DNA of 64,000 nt from assembly GCF_008123425.1 (NCBI RefSeq), contig NZ_VSSS01000051.1, forward strand, positions 124,001 through 188,000, written 5' to 3'. The notes beneath the pieces are model-generated. The model ran no database searches. It had not been told where the DNA came from and saw only the letters and a list, made by a program, of their open reading frames with translations. Below are positions 17,013-25,891 of this stretch, piece by piece; position 1 is the first letter of the stretch, and each line of letters opens with the position of its first letter. This DNA is from Bradyrhizobium rifense. Lineage in GTDB: Bacteria > Pseudomonadota > Alphaproteobacteria > Rhizobiales > Xanthobacteraceae. The position numbers and the translations under genes were made by a program.

Positions 17013-17118
17013 AGGTCCGCTCACCCAGGCCATGGCGGACGAGATTTGCTCAAGCTGAGTTCTTCGCATTTTGACCCAAAGCCGCCTTAGCGAAAAGGCG
17101 GAACGTATCCGTTCCGCC
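17013..17118. repeat. Imperfect direct repeat, copy 2, with adjacent hairpin
   Basis: Positions 17013-17087 repeat 16584-16657. A perfect hairpin follows: GGCGGAAC (17097-17104), loop GTATCC, GTTCCGCC (17111-17118). The hairpin precedes the L,D-transpeptidase gene by about 130 bp and could end upstream transcription, though no T-run follows. Confidence 0.65.
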
Positions 17119-17246
17119 CACTTTCATGCTGCCGAACAAGAGTTGGCGTTAACTACGTTCAACGGATCCGGCCTGAGCGAGATCGCTTCGAAGTTTGTTA
17201 AAACTTGCTGGGTACCTCTTCCAGGCATGGTGATCTGGGGGAAGAC

Positions 17247-18107
17247 ATGAGTAAGCGGGCCAAACGCGGAAAGGCAGAAGCGCTCGCAGTACCAATGGCT
17301 GCGAGAGTTGCAATTGGCGTCGTAGCCGTCGCCGCATTGGGATACAGCCTGCTGTCTCGCCCGGCGAGCATGCCATCGATGCGGAAGCCGCCCGCACACG
17401 AGGCCCTGGCATCATCAACCCCGGTTTACGTGGCAACTCCAGTTCATGCATCAGCGCCAGCTCCGGTTCCAATTCCGGCCCCGGCGCCTCTGGTCGAACC
17501 ACCAAAGGCCGCTGACGGTCCCGGAGCGCTTGTTCGGCAGGTGGTTGACTACGCCAGCCACCAGGCGCCGGGCACCGTGATCATCGATACAAGGAACACG
17601 TTCCTGTATTTCGTTCTGAACGACGCGCAGGCGATGCGCTACGGCATCGGTGTCGGCCGCGAAGGTTTCACATGGTCCGGTGAACAGACTGTGGCCCGCA
17701 AGACCGAATGGCCGGATTGGCGTCCGCCTGCAGAGATGCTCGTGCGCCAGCCTTACCTGCCGCGGTTCATGGCAGGCGGTCCCACCAACCCGCTCGGCGC
17801 CCGGGCGATGTATCTGGGCGAGACCGAATTTAGAATTCACGGCACCAACAAGCCCGATACGATCGGGAAGCGGGTTTCGTCCGGCTGTATCCGCCTGACC
17901 AACGACGACGTCGTGGATCTTTACGAGCGGGTGAAAGTCGGAGCGAAAGTGATCGTGCTTCCGCCAACCGCTGCCCGTCGTCCATCCCCGGGGGCGCCGC
18001 CCGACGCCGCTTTCCGATCGCCGGACCCGGCATCGCCGTCGAACCGGCCCTCGGCAACCAACGCGCAGATGCTGTCATCCGGACCGAAGGTCGCCGAGGT
18101 CCAGTAA
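17247..18107 (+). CDS. L,D-transpeptidase (YkuD family)
   Basis: A 286-residue protein with an N-terminal anchor (AARVAIGVVAVAALGYSLL), a Pro/Ala-rich linker (~45-85), then a YkuD catalytic domain at ~100-235. The active-site motif reads HGTNKPDTIGKRVSSGCIRL, with the catalytic Cys in SSGCIRL and the partner His in IHGTN. The enzyme makes 3-3 crosslinks in peptidoglycan or attaches proteins to it in the periplasm. ATG 17247 is chosen because GGGGGAAG precedes it. The C-terminal tail is proline- and serine-rich and poorly conserved. Confidence 0.93.
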   Translation: MSKRAKRGKAEALAVPMAARVAIGVVAVAALGYSLLSRPASMPSMRKPPAHEALASSTPVYVATPVHASAPAPVPIPAPAPLVEPPKAADGPGALVRQVVDYASHQAPGTVIIDTRNTFLYFVLNDAQAMRYGIGVGREGFTWSGEQTVARKTEWPDWRPPAEMLVRQPYLPRFMAGGPTNPLGARAMYLGETEFRIHGTNKPDTIGKRVSSGCIRLTNDDVVDLYERVKVGAKVIVLPPTAARRPSPGAPPDAAFRSPDPASPSNRPSATNAQMLSSGPKVAEVQ

Positions 18108-18184
18108 GTCAATTCTCCGTCCTCGGTCTTCAATTCAGCTGGGCGCAAGAGCGCGCGCTGATACCTGTCGCGACTGCGCAGCCA

Positions 18185-18225
18185 TCCTCCTCTGGGCGGA
18201 GGAGGAGCCGTTGCATTTGGCTCCG
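18185..18225. terminator. Hairpin pair between convergent genes
   Basis: TCCTCCTC (18185-18192) pairs with GAGGAGGA (18199-18206). A second overlapping stem, GGAGCC/GGCTCC, follows within 18204-18225. The location between the convergent L,D-transpeptidase and SRPBCC genes suits a two-way terminator, although a T-run is lacking. Confidence 0.4.
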
Positions 18226-18249
18226 CCTCCATCCCTTGGCTACACGCCC

Positions 18250-18666
18250 TTACGACGTCTTCTGCTTCGCCTCGACGTATCGCGCAAAGCTGTCGAGGAT
18301 CGCCTGCCAGCCACTTTGCTGCTGCTCGACAGAGTGCGTCTGCTCGCCATCGAACACGACGCGGACGACGACGCCCTTCGGTCCGGGCACGAACTCGACC
18401 TCGGCCCTGCGATCGCCGAACGCATATTCGATCAGCTTCTGCTCGACGATCGTCGTGTAGGTGCCGGCGAAGTCAAAACCCATGCTGCCGTCCTTGGCTT
18501 CCATGCGCGACGAGAACGTGCCGCCTTCGCGCAGGTCGACCGTCGCCTTGGTCGTATGCCAGTCGTCAGACGCGGCGTTCCACTTCACGATGTCGGCAGG
18601 CGTCGTATAGGCACGCCAGACCTGATCGATGGGGGCGGCGACGCTGGTTTCGACGGTGATCCTCAT
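18250..18666 (-). CDS. SRPBCC / AHSA1-type ligand-binding protein
   Basis: A 138-residue START-fold protein. The opening MRITVETSVAAPIDQVWRAY, the TTPADIVKWNAASDDWHTT motif and the C-terminal helix GWQAILDSFARYVEAK are typical of the AHSA1/polyketide-cyclase-like family. Such proteins bind hydrophobic ligands or assist proteins; the ligand is unknown. Start 18666 is preferred because GGAG lies 8 nt upstream; an ATG at 18672 is too close to it. Confidence 0.88.
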   Translation of the reverse strand: MRITVETSVAAPIDQVWRAYTTPADIVKWNAASDDWHTTKATVDLREGGTFSSRMEAKDGSMGFDFAGTYTTIVEQKLIEYAFGDRRAEVEFVPGPKGVVVRVVFDGEQTHSVEQQQSGWQAILDSFARYVEAKQKTS

Positions 18667-18912
18667 GGGCATTGCTCCGGTTCGATTTTGACGGCTCGAG
18701 ATGACGACATCACGTCACGTGTGCGGGGTCCATGTCCAGCACGTCCGGGACGTGTCTAGCCTAAAGGACGAACGAGACAGGTCCACGCCGACATCGCCGG
18801 GCCGTCAATGCGAAAAAAAATGTTGGAGAGGAGGCCTGGATGTTCGTATCATTCGGCCCAAAGGGCGCGCACAGGCTTTAGCGTCAGCAAGGGGTTTTTC
18901 CAGGGGTTTCAG

Positions 18913-19137
18913 ATGGCCGCGGCAACATGCCTCAAGTGCGAAGGGCACGCTTTCGAGCGCGGTCGGATCATGCCGTTGGGCGAACAGCACGCCGTGTCCG
19001 TTTTACAATGCGCCGACTGCGGGGCGGTGGTTGGGATATTGGAGACGCAATCGTCGATCGAGAGCCTGCACAAGCAAGTCGCAAGCATCGACGCCGGCAT
19101 CATGCGCATCGTCAAGGCGATGCAGGATCTGTCGTGA
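18913..19137 (+). CDS. Small zinc-ribbon protein
   Basis: A 74-residue protein with two CxxC pairs (CLKC at residues 6-9 and CADC at ~33-36) forming a probable zinc ribbon. A helical tail follows (SIESLHKQVASIDAGIMRIV). It is probably a nucleic-acid or protein-binding small factor. No partner is evident nearby. Confidence 0.65.
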   Translation: MAAATCLKCEGHAFERGRIMPLGEQHAVSVLQCADCGAVVGILETQSSIESLHKQVASIDAGIMRIVKAMQDLS

Positions 19138-19221
19138 GGCGGCCGGTGCACGGCATGCGGAGCCGCGGGCAATCGCGCCGCACCTGAAGACCTGTCCTCC
19201 TCGCAACTGAAGCCCAATCGT

Positions 19222-20184
19222 TCAGATCGCGCCTGTCTTGCCGCGGATGGCCATCGACCGCTTGAGGACTTGCTGGGCATCGGCGTAGCGCCCCTGATCC
19301 TTGTAGAGACCGGCCAGGTTCTCCAGGACATCCGCGATATCCGGATGGTTCGGACCGAGCGTCTTCTCCATGGTGGCCACCGACTGCTTGAACAGCCGTT
19401 CGGCTTCCGCGTTGCGTCCCTGACGCGCGTAGAGTGCGGCCAGATTGTTCAGCGCCTGCGCGACGTCTGGATGATCGGGGCCGTACGCCTTCTCGGTGAC
19501 CGCCATCGCCCGCTTGAGCAGCCGCTCGGCATCGGCATAGCGGTGGCGGTTGATGTAGGCGTCGGCAAGGTTGCTCATCAGCACCGTGGCTTCGGGATCG
19601 TCGGGGCCGTTGGCCTTCTCGAGCACGGCGAGCCCGCGTTTGAACAGCGGCACGGCCTGGTCGTAGCGACCCTGACCGCTGTAGACGGCGGCGAGGTTGC
19701 TCAACGGCAGCACGATCGACGGATCGTCGGGGCCGACCGTTTTCTCGTCAATGGCGATGGACCGCTTGAGAAGCGGCTCTGCGTCCGCGTAACGCCCTTC
19801 CGCGCGGTAGAGGTCGCCCAGATTGTTCAGCACCATCGCGACCTCAGGATGATCCGGACCGAGCGTCTTCTCCCGGATGGCCAGCGAGCGCTTGTAGAGG
19901 GGCTCGGCAACAGCGTATTGGCCGAGATTGTAGTGGATCGTGCCCAGATCATTCAGCGGCATCGCGACATTGTCGTCATCGGGGCCGAACTCCTTCTCGC
20001 GAAGGGCGAGGGCCTTCTGGGCCAATGGCAACGCCTCGGTGTACTTGCCGGCCCGATAAAACTCTTTCATCTGCAGGATGAGCGTGCCCGCCTCATCCTC
20101 GGCCGCATGGGACGGCGCGCCGAGCGACAGGCTCAGCGCGAGCGCGGTGACCGCAACACGGATCGATGCTCTCAGGGCCTTCAT
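19222..20184 (-). CDS. Secreted tetratricopeptide-repeat protein
   Basis: A 320-residue protein with a signal peptide (ends PSHA, residue ~28) and about seven 42-residue TPR units of the kinesin-light-chain type, with recurrent AEPL.KRS.AI.EKTLGPDHP. It lacks the CHAT domain of the similar protein at 1-1804 and so is TPR only. The repeats probably bind protein partners in the periplasm. The gap to the following hydrolase gene is 144 bp. Confidence 0.85.
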   Translation of the reverse strand: MKALRASIRVAVTALALSLSLGAPSHAAEDEAGTLILQMKEFYRAGKYTEALPLAQKALALREKEFGPDDDNVAMPLNDLGTIHYNLGQYAVAEPLYKRSLAIREKTLGPDHPEVAMVLNNLGDLYRAEGRYADAEPLLKRSIAIDEKTVGPDDPSIVLPLSNLAAVYSGQGRYDQAVPLFKRGLAVLEKANGPDDPEATVLMSNLADAYINRHRYADAERLLKRAMAVTEKAYGPDHPDVAQALNNLAALYARQGRNAEAERLFKQSVATMEKTLGPNHPDIADVLENLAGLYKDQGRYADAQQVLKRSMAIRGKTGAI

Positions 20185-20328
20185 CGCGCATTCCTTCGCC
20201 GCGGTGGGACGTACGCGGTTTGGTGCGCCTGGAGGCCGGACAGGTTCAATGTGGGCGGGGCCAAGGGCGCGCTAACCATGCCGGGCGGTCGTTCCCGGCC
20301 CGCCTTCCGGACCCTTTGCGGTCCGCGA

Positions 20329-21369
20329 TCAGGTAAAGAAGTCGCTGAGCTTGTCGACCACGAGCGCCGGTGCCTCTTCGGGCAGGTAATGTCCGCAAGG
20401 GAGGCTTTCACCGCGCACATCGGTGGCCTTTTCGCGCCAGGTCTCACGCACGTCGTAGGTCGATCCGACAACGCCTTTTTCGCCCCACAGCACGAGCAAG
20501 GGGCAACCGATCCGCTTCGCCGGGTCGGCCGCATCGTGCATCAGGTCGATGCCCGCAGACGCCCGGTAATCTTCGCAGACAGCGTGCAGCGTCTCGCGCG
20601 TATAGCAGCGGCGGTATTCCTCGAACGCGACCGGATCGATCGCGCCCGGCGTCTTGTTCTGCTTGTTGATGTGCGCCTGAAGATAGAAATCGAGGTTGTT
20701 GCCGATCAGGGTTTCCGGGAGCGGCGCCGGCTGGCTCAGGAAGAACCACCACATGTAGCGCATGGCGAAATCCTTGGTCACCTTCGCGTACATCGTCGCC
20801 GTCGGAGCGATATCGAGCAGCGCTGCCCTTGTCACAGCAGCGGGATGATCCAGCAGCAACCGGTGCAGGACGCGGCCGCCGCGGTCGTGACCAGTTGCAT
20901 AAAAATGATCGAAACCGAGCGAATGCATCACCTCGACCTGATCGCGCGCCATCTCGCGCTTGGAATAGTTGACGCTGTCCTTGCCGCCGTCGGGCTTGCT
21001 GGAATCGCCGTAACCGCGGAGATCCGTGAGGACGACCGTGAACCGCTCGGCAAGTTTTGGCGCAACCTTGTGCCAGCAAACCACCGTTTGCGGATGGCCA
21101 TGGAGCAGCAGGAGCGGCGCGCCCTCGCCCTTCACGAAGGTATTGATCTCTGCACCACTGGTCCTGATGCGGCTGCGACGAAAGCCCGGCAACAGCGTTT
21201 CGATCTGATCGGTGCTCACGGTGGTCTTCTCCTCGGCAAGAGCGGGCAAATCCAGCAGCGTCGAACCAATCGCGCCTGTGGTCGTCGCCGCGAGCGACAT
21301 CAGGCGGCGGCGCGTCAACCTCGCATCGGACGCGTCGGACAGAAATTCTGCTTGCTCATTGCCGGACAT
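20329..21369 (-). CDS. Alpha/beta hydrolase of the haloacetate-dehalogenase / epoxide-hydrolase type
   Basis: A 346-residue protein with a twin-arginine-like leader (LTRRRLMSLAATT). The hydrolase core has an HGHPQT oxyanion motif, nucleophile Asp162 in GHDRGGR, and a C-terminal His in CGHYLPEEAP. It aligns by eye with fluoroacetate dehalogenase, including the Arg pair (163, 166) that binds a carboxylate. However, the halide-pocket His-Trp of that enzyme reads Trp207-Trp208 here, and the pocket Tyr appears to be Gly. A defluorinase role is therefore doubtful; ester or epoxide hydrolysis in the periplasm is more plausible. Confidence 0.85.
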   Translation of the reverse strand: MSGNEQAEFLSDASDARLTRRRLMSLAATTTGAIGSTLLDLPALAEEKTTVSTDQIETLLPGFRRSRIRTSGAEINTFVKGEGAPLLLLHGHPQTVVCWHKVAPKLAERFTVVLTDLRGYGDSSKPDGGKDSVNYSKREMARDQVEVMHSLGFDHFYATGHDRGGRVLHRLLLDHPAAVTRAALLDIAPTATMYAKVTKDFAMRYMWWFFLSQPAPLPETLIGNNLDFYLQAHINKQNKTPGAIDPVAFEEYRRCYTRETLHAVCEDYRASAGIDLMHDAADPAKRIGCPLLVLWGEKGVVGSTYDVRETWREKATDVRGESLPCGHYLPEEAPALVVDKLSDFFT

Positions 21370-21518
21370 GTCGCGTTCCAGGGGAGGAATTGGACTCTCT
21401 TCCGGAAAGATGCCGGCCCGGCTGACGAAAATCCAATGTCAGGTCAAAATATGATTATGCATGGCGCGCATAAGCGATCGCGGCGCACCGCCGGCATCAA
21501 CGGGTCGTCCCTGCGAAA

Positions 21519-22559
21519 TCAATCCTTCAAAGCCGCGGGCACGATGTATCGATCCAGCAGGTCCAGTTCGGGCGCGACCATGTTCTTGGATTCCCGCCCC
21601 GCGTTGAAGACGACGACCATATCGAGCGCGGGGATGATGACGGTCTTTTGGGAATTGAAGCCCTTCGCGGCGATCCAATCGACGGCGCGATCGCCGTCCA
21701 GCGATCGGCCAACCCACCACTGATAGCCGTAGGATTGCGACTCTTTCGTCTTGATGTGCTCGGCCGTCGATTGATCCACCCAGGACGCCGGAACGATCTG
21801 CCTGCCTTCCCAGGCTCCGCGGTTGAGAACGAGCTGGCCGATCTTTGCCCAGTCGCGAGGGCGCAGGCTCAGCCCGGACGCCGACGTTGGACGACCGCTA
21901 ACCGGGTCCTTGTACCACGCCACATCTTCGATCCCGAGCGGTGCGAAGATATTCTCCTGAGCCAGCACATCGACGGGCTTCCCGGTGACCTTCTTCAGGA
22001 TCGCGCCGATCAGCTCCGTTTCCCTGTTGTTGTATGCGAACGAGACACCGGGCTCTCGCTCGAAGCCCAATCCCGCCGACATCGTCAGGAGATGGCGCAG
22101 CGTGATACGATCCTTGTCGGATTCACGAAGTCCTTTGTCATCGGAAAGATACGACACAATCGGAGCGTCCAGATCCCTGATCAAGCCGCGATCCATGGCG
22201 ATGCCGACCAGCAGCGAGACAACGCTCTTGGTCATGGAATAACCGTTGTGCCGCGTGGTCGCGTCGTAATTGAGCTGATGCGGATAGTCGAAGTAGCGCT
22301 CGTAGACGAGCACGCCGTGCCTGATGACGACGATGTCGTCGACATTGGCGAGCTTGCCGCCGCTAATGCCCTCGTCCATCGCGCAGAGCAGCGCCGCGTT
22401 CAGCCCCTGCTTCTCCGGCGAGCTCATCGCCCATCCGTCATGGATCTCCTGCGGAATGCCGCAGCCTGATGCAGGCTCGGCTCCGAACGCAATTCGAGCT
22501 CCGATGGGACTTGAGGCGAACGCACACACGGCTGCAACGACGGCGACCCATGTCCGCAT
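21519..22559 (-). CDS. Serine hydrolase, class C beta-lactamase fold (copy A)
   Basis: A 346-residue exported protein with a signal peptide (~1-26). It has nucleophile Ser108 in YSMTKS (SxxK), a Tyr-Asn motif in FAYNNRETELIG (YxN), and AAKGFNSQ in place of KTG/HxG. The family includes esterases, amidases and DD-peptidase-like enzymes (EstB/AmpC fold); the substrate is unknown. The gene is preceded by GGGGGAGA. A close paralog at 25892-26935 shares the whole length and about 95 bp of upstream leader. Confidence 0.9.
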   Translation of the reverse strand: MRTWVAVVAAVCAFASSPIGARIAFGAEPASGCGIPQEIHDGWAMSSPEKQGLNAALLCAMDEGISGGKLANVDDIVVIRHGVLVYERYFDYPHQLNYDATTRHNGYSMTKSVVSLLVGIAMDRGLIRDLDAPIVSYLSDDKGLRESDKDRITLRHLLTMSAGLGFEREPGVSFAYNNRETELIGAILKKVTGKPVDVLAQENIFAPLGIEDVAWYKDPVSGRPTSASGLSLRPRDWAKIGQLVLNRGAWEGRQIVPASWVDQSTAEHIKTKESQSYGYQWWVGRSLDGDRAVDWIAAKGFNSQKTVIIPALDMVVVFNAGRESKNMVAPELDLLDRYIVPAALKD

Positions 22560-22737
22560 GTCAGGCTCTCCCCCAATATTGCCCACGACGAGCAACCTAA
22601 GGATGCCGTTCTCTGTGTGACCGTTTTGCGGCGCTGCAGGTTTTGAAAGAGCCTTCATTGTAGGCAGGCGCTTGAATACAACACAGTCCGGCCATCTTGA
22701 TTCACTAGGTCAACGCCACATTTTTGGAGCGGCATCG

Positions 22738-23718
22738 ATGCGCCGGCACTATTGGTTTTGCTTCGCCTGGTTCTTTTGCATGGCCTCGTCCGCGCAAGCA
22801 GCGGGCATTCAGCTTCTGGACGCCGACCCGACTTTGGCGGGCGCCATCTGGTACCCTTGCGCGGCGGAGCCGCAGCCGGTGCCGCTCGGCAGGCTGACGT
22901 TGAATTTCATCGACACGCTGCAAGGCGTGAAGGATTGTCCCGTCTCGGGGAGCAAGCTGCCGCTCGTCATCGTCGCCCACGGCCGGGGCGGCTGGTTCGG
23001 CGGACATGATGACACCGCGCAGGCTCTCGCCGATGCCGGCTTTGTCGTCGCCGCCATCAACTATCGCGGCGACAACGGCGCCGACCGTTCGCAGAGCGAA
23101 AGCCTGTACAACATCACAGCACGCCCGGCCGATACGATCCGCCTGCTGGATTTTGTCTTGAACGACTGGCGCGATCGCGCGGTGATCGATCGCGACAAGA
23201 TCGGCTTCTTTGGCTTTTCCGCCGGCGCCTATACGGGATTGATTTTGGCGGGCGCGAAACCGGACTTTCAGAAGATCGCGCCGTTCTGCACCGAGAGCAA
23301 CACGTCGCTGGGGTGCGAGCAGTTTCGCCGCGGCGACATTCCGCCCGAGCCACCGCACGACCCGCGCATTCGCGCTGCGGTTCTCGCCGACACGGCCCTG
23401 AACTTCATGTTCTCTCCGGAGAGACTGGCAGGCATTCAAATTCCCCTGCTGATCTGGCGATCGAAATCGGGAGGCGGCGGTGTCGATCCCAAGGACGTGG
23501 TGCTGACGGCGAGCAGCCTGCCGGGCAAGCCGGAGGTTCGGGTCGTGCCGGCTGGTCACTTTGCCTTCTTGGCGCCCTGCTCGGCGAAATTCGCTGCTGA
23601 ATTGCCGCGACTGTGCACCGATCCGCCGGGATTCGACAGAACCGCGTTTCATCGCGAGCTCAACGCGAGCATTGTGAGCTTCCTGCGCGATCATCTCGCG
23701 ATCGAGCGGAAACTCTAA
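22738..23718 (+). CDS. Exported alpha/beta hydrolase, dienelactone-hydrolase / PAF-acetylhydrolase-like
   Basis: A 326-residue protein with a signal peptide (ends SSAQAAG). The AHGRGGWFGG oxyanion loop and the nucleophile elbow GFFGFSAGAY (GxSxG) are clear, with the catalytic His probably in VPAGHFAFLAPC. Two further cysteines may form a disulfide in the periplasm. It lies head to head with serine hydrolase A, and its stop is 3 bp beyond the end of serine hydrolase B. The substrate is probably an ester or amide. Confidence 0.85.
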   Translation: MRRHYWFCFAWFFCMASSAQAAGIQLLDADPTLAGAIWYPCAAEPQPVPLGRLTLNFIDTLQGVKDCPVSGSKLPLVIVAHGRGGWFGGHDDTAQALADAGFVVAAINYRGDNGADRSQSESLYNITARPADTIRLLDFVLNDWRDRAVIDRDKIGFFGFSAGAYTGLILAGAKPDFQKIAPFCTESNTSLGCEQFRRGDIPPEPPHDPRIRAAVLADTALNFMFSPERLAGIQIPLLIWRSKSGGGGVDPKDVVLTASSLPGKPEVRVVPAGHFAFLAPCSAKFAAELPRLCTDPPGFDRTAFHRELNASIVSFLRDHLAIERKL

Positions 23719-25070
23719 AAGCCCGCGGCCACGATCGCGCGCAGCAGTTTGGCGTTGCTGAAACCGATGTCCTCCCGCGTCAATCCCATCCGCAAGATCA
23801 CCAGTTTGCGCGAGGGGATGATGGCGATCACCTGGCGGAGATGCCCTTGCATCATGACGGTGTCGGCGGGGAGATCGAAGCCCTGGCCCTTGGCCAACCA
23901 GATCTGTCCGCGACCGTAGACGGGGCCGTGGCCTTCATCGGACACCGGGGATGGTGAGCGCATATAGTCGACGAAGCCCGGCGGCAGAAGCTGCTGGCCG
24001 TTCCACTCTCCGCCCAGTCGCAGGAATTCGCTGAAGCGCGCCCAATCGCGCGCGGTGGCGAAGAGAAAACCTTCGCCGCGAAACGTGCCGGCCTCGTCGG
24101 CCTCGAGAACGGCGCTGGTCATGCCCAAAGGATTGAACAGCCGCTCGCGCGGGTAAGACGGAGCTCCCTCGCCAACCGCGTCCTGCCAAAGCCGCGTCAG
24201 CAGGACGGACTGGGCGCTGGAATAGTTGAATCGCGTTCCCGGTGGCGTGTCCAGCGGAAGGTCCCGCGCGAAAGCTGCCGTATCCCTCACCAGATATTCC
24301 ATGCGCCCGGGATCGGTGATGCGCCCCTGATCTTCGCTCCATTTCAGTCCGCCGGTCATGGCCATCAGATCGGCGATCGATATCTCCGAGCGTCCGTCTC
24401 CCGCCCATTGCGGAAACAGATGTTTTCGATCGAGCGACAGCTTGCCGTCCCTGATGGCCATGCCGACCAGCGCCGCCGTCACGCTCTTGGTCATCGACCA
24501 ACCCTGCAACGGCGTTGCTGCTGTAAAACCCGGGCCATAGGCTTCAGCGACAATCCGCCCGTCGTGGACAACGAGGATGGCGCGCATGCCCGGGCCTTGC
24601 AAAGCCGGATCGTTCACCGCCGACTGCAAACGTGTGTTCTCGGACAATTCCACCTTCTCGCCGGCAGGCCAAAGCGCGTCCGCACTTGCCGCGCGCGGGA
24701 GTGGCTGCGCGGCGGGACGTTTCCAGGATTGGTCGTTCTGGACGTTGGTGCAGCCCCGCCCCTCGACATATTGCGCGTGACGCTCGGCAATGAGTCCGAA
24801 AAAGCCTGCATCGACGCGGTGATCGGCGGCGTTGACGTCGATCTTCACCCAGCGGAAGATTGGATGCTCAACGGCCACCAGGTCGGCCTGCACGATTGCG
24901 TCCGCGTCGCGCCCGGCCATGAAGACATTCCAGCAGACGGTCTTCGCCGCCGCGGCAGAGACGAGCTGCAAGGCATCCTGGCGGGCGATGACAATCCAGC
25001 CGGCCAAGCCCACGACCGCCAGCGCTAAAATGCCGACGACGATGCCGAAAATCCTGAGCGCCCAACGCAT
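23715..25070 (-). CDS. Membrane-anchored serine hydrolase, class C beta-lactamase fold (copy B)
   Basis: A 451-residue protein with one N-terminal TM (IFGIVVGILALAVVGLAGWIV), a linker with WNVFMAGRDADAIV, and a beta-lactamase-fold domain. It has SxxK in WSMTKSVTAALVG, a YSS motif in FNYSSAQS, and MMQGHLRQ as the third motif. It is similar to the enzymes at 21519 and 25892 but more divergent. It may be an esterase, DD-peptidase-like or 6-aminohexanoate-dimer-hydrolase-like enzyme. It overlaps the end of the convergent alpha/beta hydrolase by 4 bp. Confidence 0.88.
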   Translation of the reverse strand: MRWALRIFGIVVGILALAVVGLAGWIVIARQDALQLVSAAAAKTVCWNVFMAGRDADAIVQADLVAVEHPIFRWVKIDVNAADHRVDAGFFGLIAERHAQYVEGRGCTNVQNDQSWKRPAAQPLPRAASADALWPAGEKVELSENTRLQSAVNDPALQGPGMRAILVVHDGRIVAEAYGPGFTAATPLQGWSMTKSVTAALVGMAIRDGKLSLDRKHLFPQWAGDGRSEISIADLMAMTGGLKWSEDQGRITDPGRMEYLVRDTAAFARDLPLDTPPGTRFNYSSAQSVLLTRLWQDAVGEGAPSYPRERLFNPLGMTSAVLEADEAGTFRGEGFLFATARDWARFSEFLRLGGEWNGQQLLPPGFVDYMRSPSPVSDEGHGPVYGRGQIWLAKGQGFDLPADTVMMQGHLRQVIAIIPSRKLVILRMGLTREDIGFSNAKLLRAIVAAGF

Positions 25071-25193
25071 GATCTTTCACCCGTGCCGGGGTGCTTTCTA
25101 CTACAGCGGGAAGGTGGCTCCAAGGTCCTGGCCCATGGCGGTCAGACCAAGTCGGCGATAAAATACTGCTCACGGGACACTGGAAACAAAACG

Positions 25194-25880
25194 ATGGCTT
25201 TCTGGATTGCAGGCGCGGTTGGATTGGTGATCGCCTATCTGCTCGGCTCGATCCCTTCGGGCTATCTGGCAGGAAAACTGCTTCGAGGCATCGACATTCG
25301 CAAGCACGGCTCCAGATCCACCGGCGCCACCAATGTGTTGCGGACCCTCGGCAAATGGCCTGCGCTGGTGGTGCTGATCGCCGACGTGCTGAAGGGCGTG
25401 GCCGCCATCTTCGTCGCCCGCTGGTTTTGTCCCTGGCTCGCTGCCGGACTATCTCCAACACCGCCGACGGCGTCCGATTTGGAAGTCTGGGTGCCATGGG
25501 CGGTGTGCCTCGCCGGAATTGCCGTGCTGCTGGGCCATGGCCGTTCGATCTGGCTGAACTTTACGGGCGGCAAATCGGCCGCGACCGGGCTCGGCGTGCT
25601 GCTGGCGATGTCGTGGCCGGTGGGACTCGGCACGGCAATCGTCTTTGGCGCCGTGCTGGCGATATCCCGCATCGTTTCGCTGAGCTCGATGCTCGCGGCG
25701 CTGACGGCCATCGTCCTCGTCTGCGGCTTCGAGCATCCATTGCCGTATCGGCTGCTCGTGATCGCAGGCGGCCTCTACGTCATCGTTCGCCATCGCGCCA
25801 ACATTCAACGGCTGCTGGCCGGGACGGAACCGCGGCTGGGTCAAAGCAGCTCGGAGGCGAAAGCCGAAGCGCAGGTCTAG
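25194..25880 (+). CDS. plsY: Acyl-phosphate glycerol-3-phosphate acyltransferase (PlsY)
   Basis: A 228-residue integral membrane enzyme. It carries the three PlsY loop motifs: GSIPSGYLAGKLLRG with SRSTGATNVLR, GHGRSIWLNFTGGKSAAT, and the C-terminal RHRANIQRLLAGTE. It transfers an acyl group from acyl-phosphate to glycerol 3-phosphate in the first step of phospholipid synthesis, working with PlsX. No PlsX or DprA gene is beside it. It lies between two copies of a serine hydrolase, which may reflect an insertion or duplication around it. ATG 25194 is family-like. Confidence 0.93.
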   Translation: MAFWIAGAVGLVIAYLLGSIPSGYLAGKLLRGIDIRKHGSRSTGATNVLRTLGKWPALVVLIADVLKGVAAIFVARWFCPWLAAGLSPTPPTASDLEVWVPWAVCLAGIAVLLGHGRSIWLNFTGGKSAATGLGVLLAMSWPVGLGTAIVFGAVLAISRIVSLSSMLAALTAIVLVCGFEHPLPYRLLVIAGGLYVIVRHRANIQRLLAGTEPRLGQSSSEAKAEAQV

Positions 25881-25891
25881 CGCATGCGCGA

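Noticed and set aside
19222..20184. Regularly spaced 126-nt repeats that might suggest a CRISPR array
   Set aside because: They are coding TPR units of 42 residues in one frame and diverge at third positions, with no spacers.
20329..21369. Annotation as a fluoroacetate dehalogenase
   Set aside because: The halide-pocket residues appear replaced, so only the broader hydrolase family is claimed.
19270..21723. An open plus-strand frame of 817 codons
   Set aside because: It runs antisense across the TPR gene and the dehalogenase-like hydrolase, and its translation is rich in Arg, Asp and His with no domain; it is a shadow of GC-rich codons.
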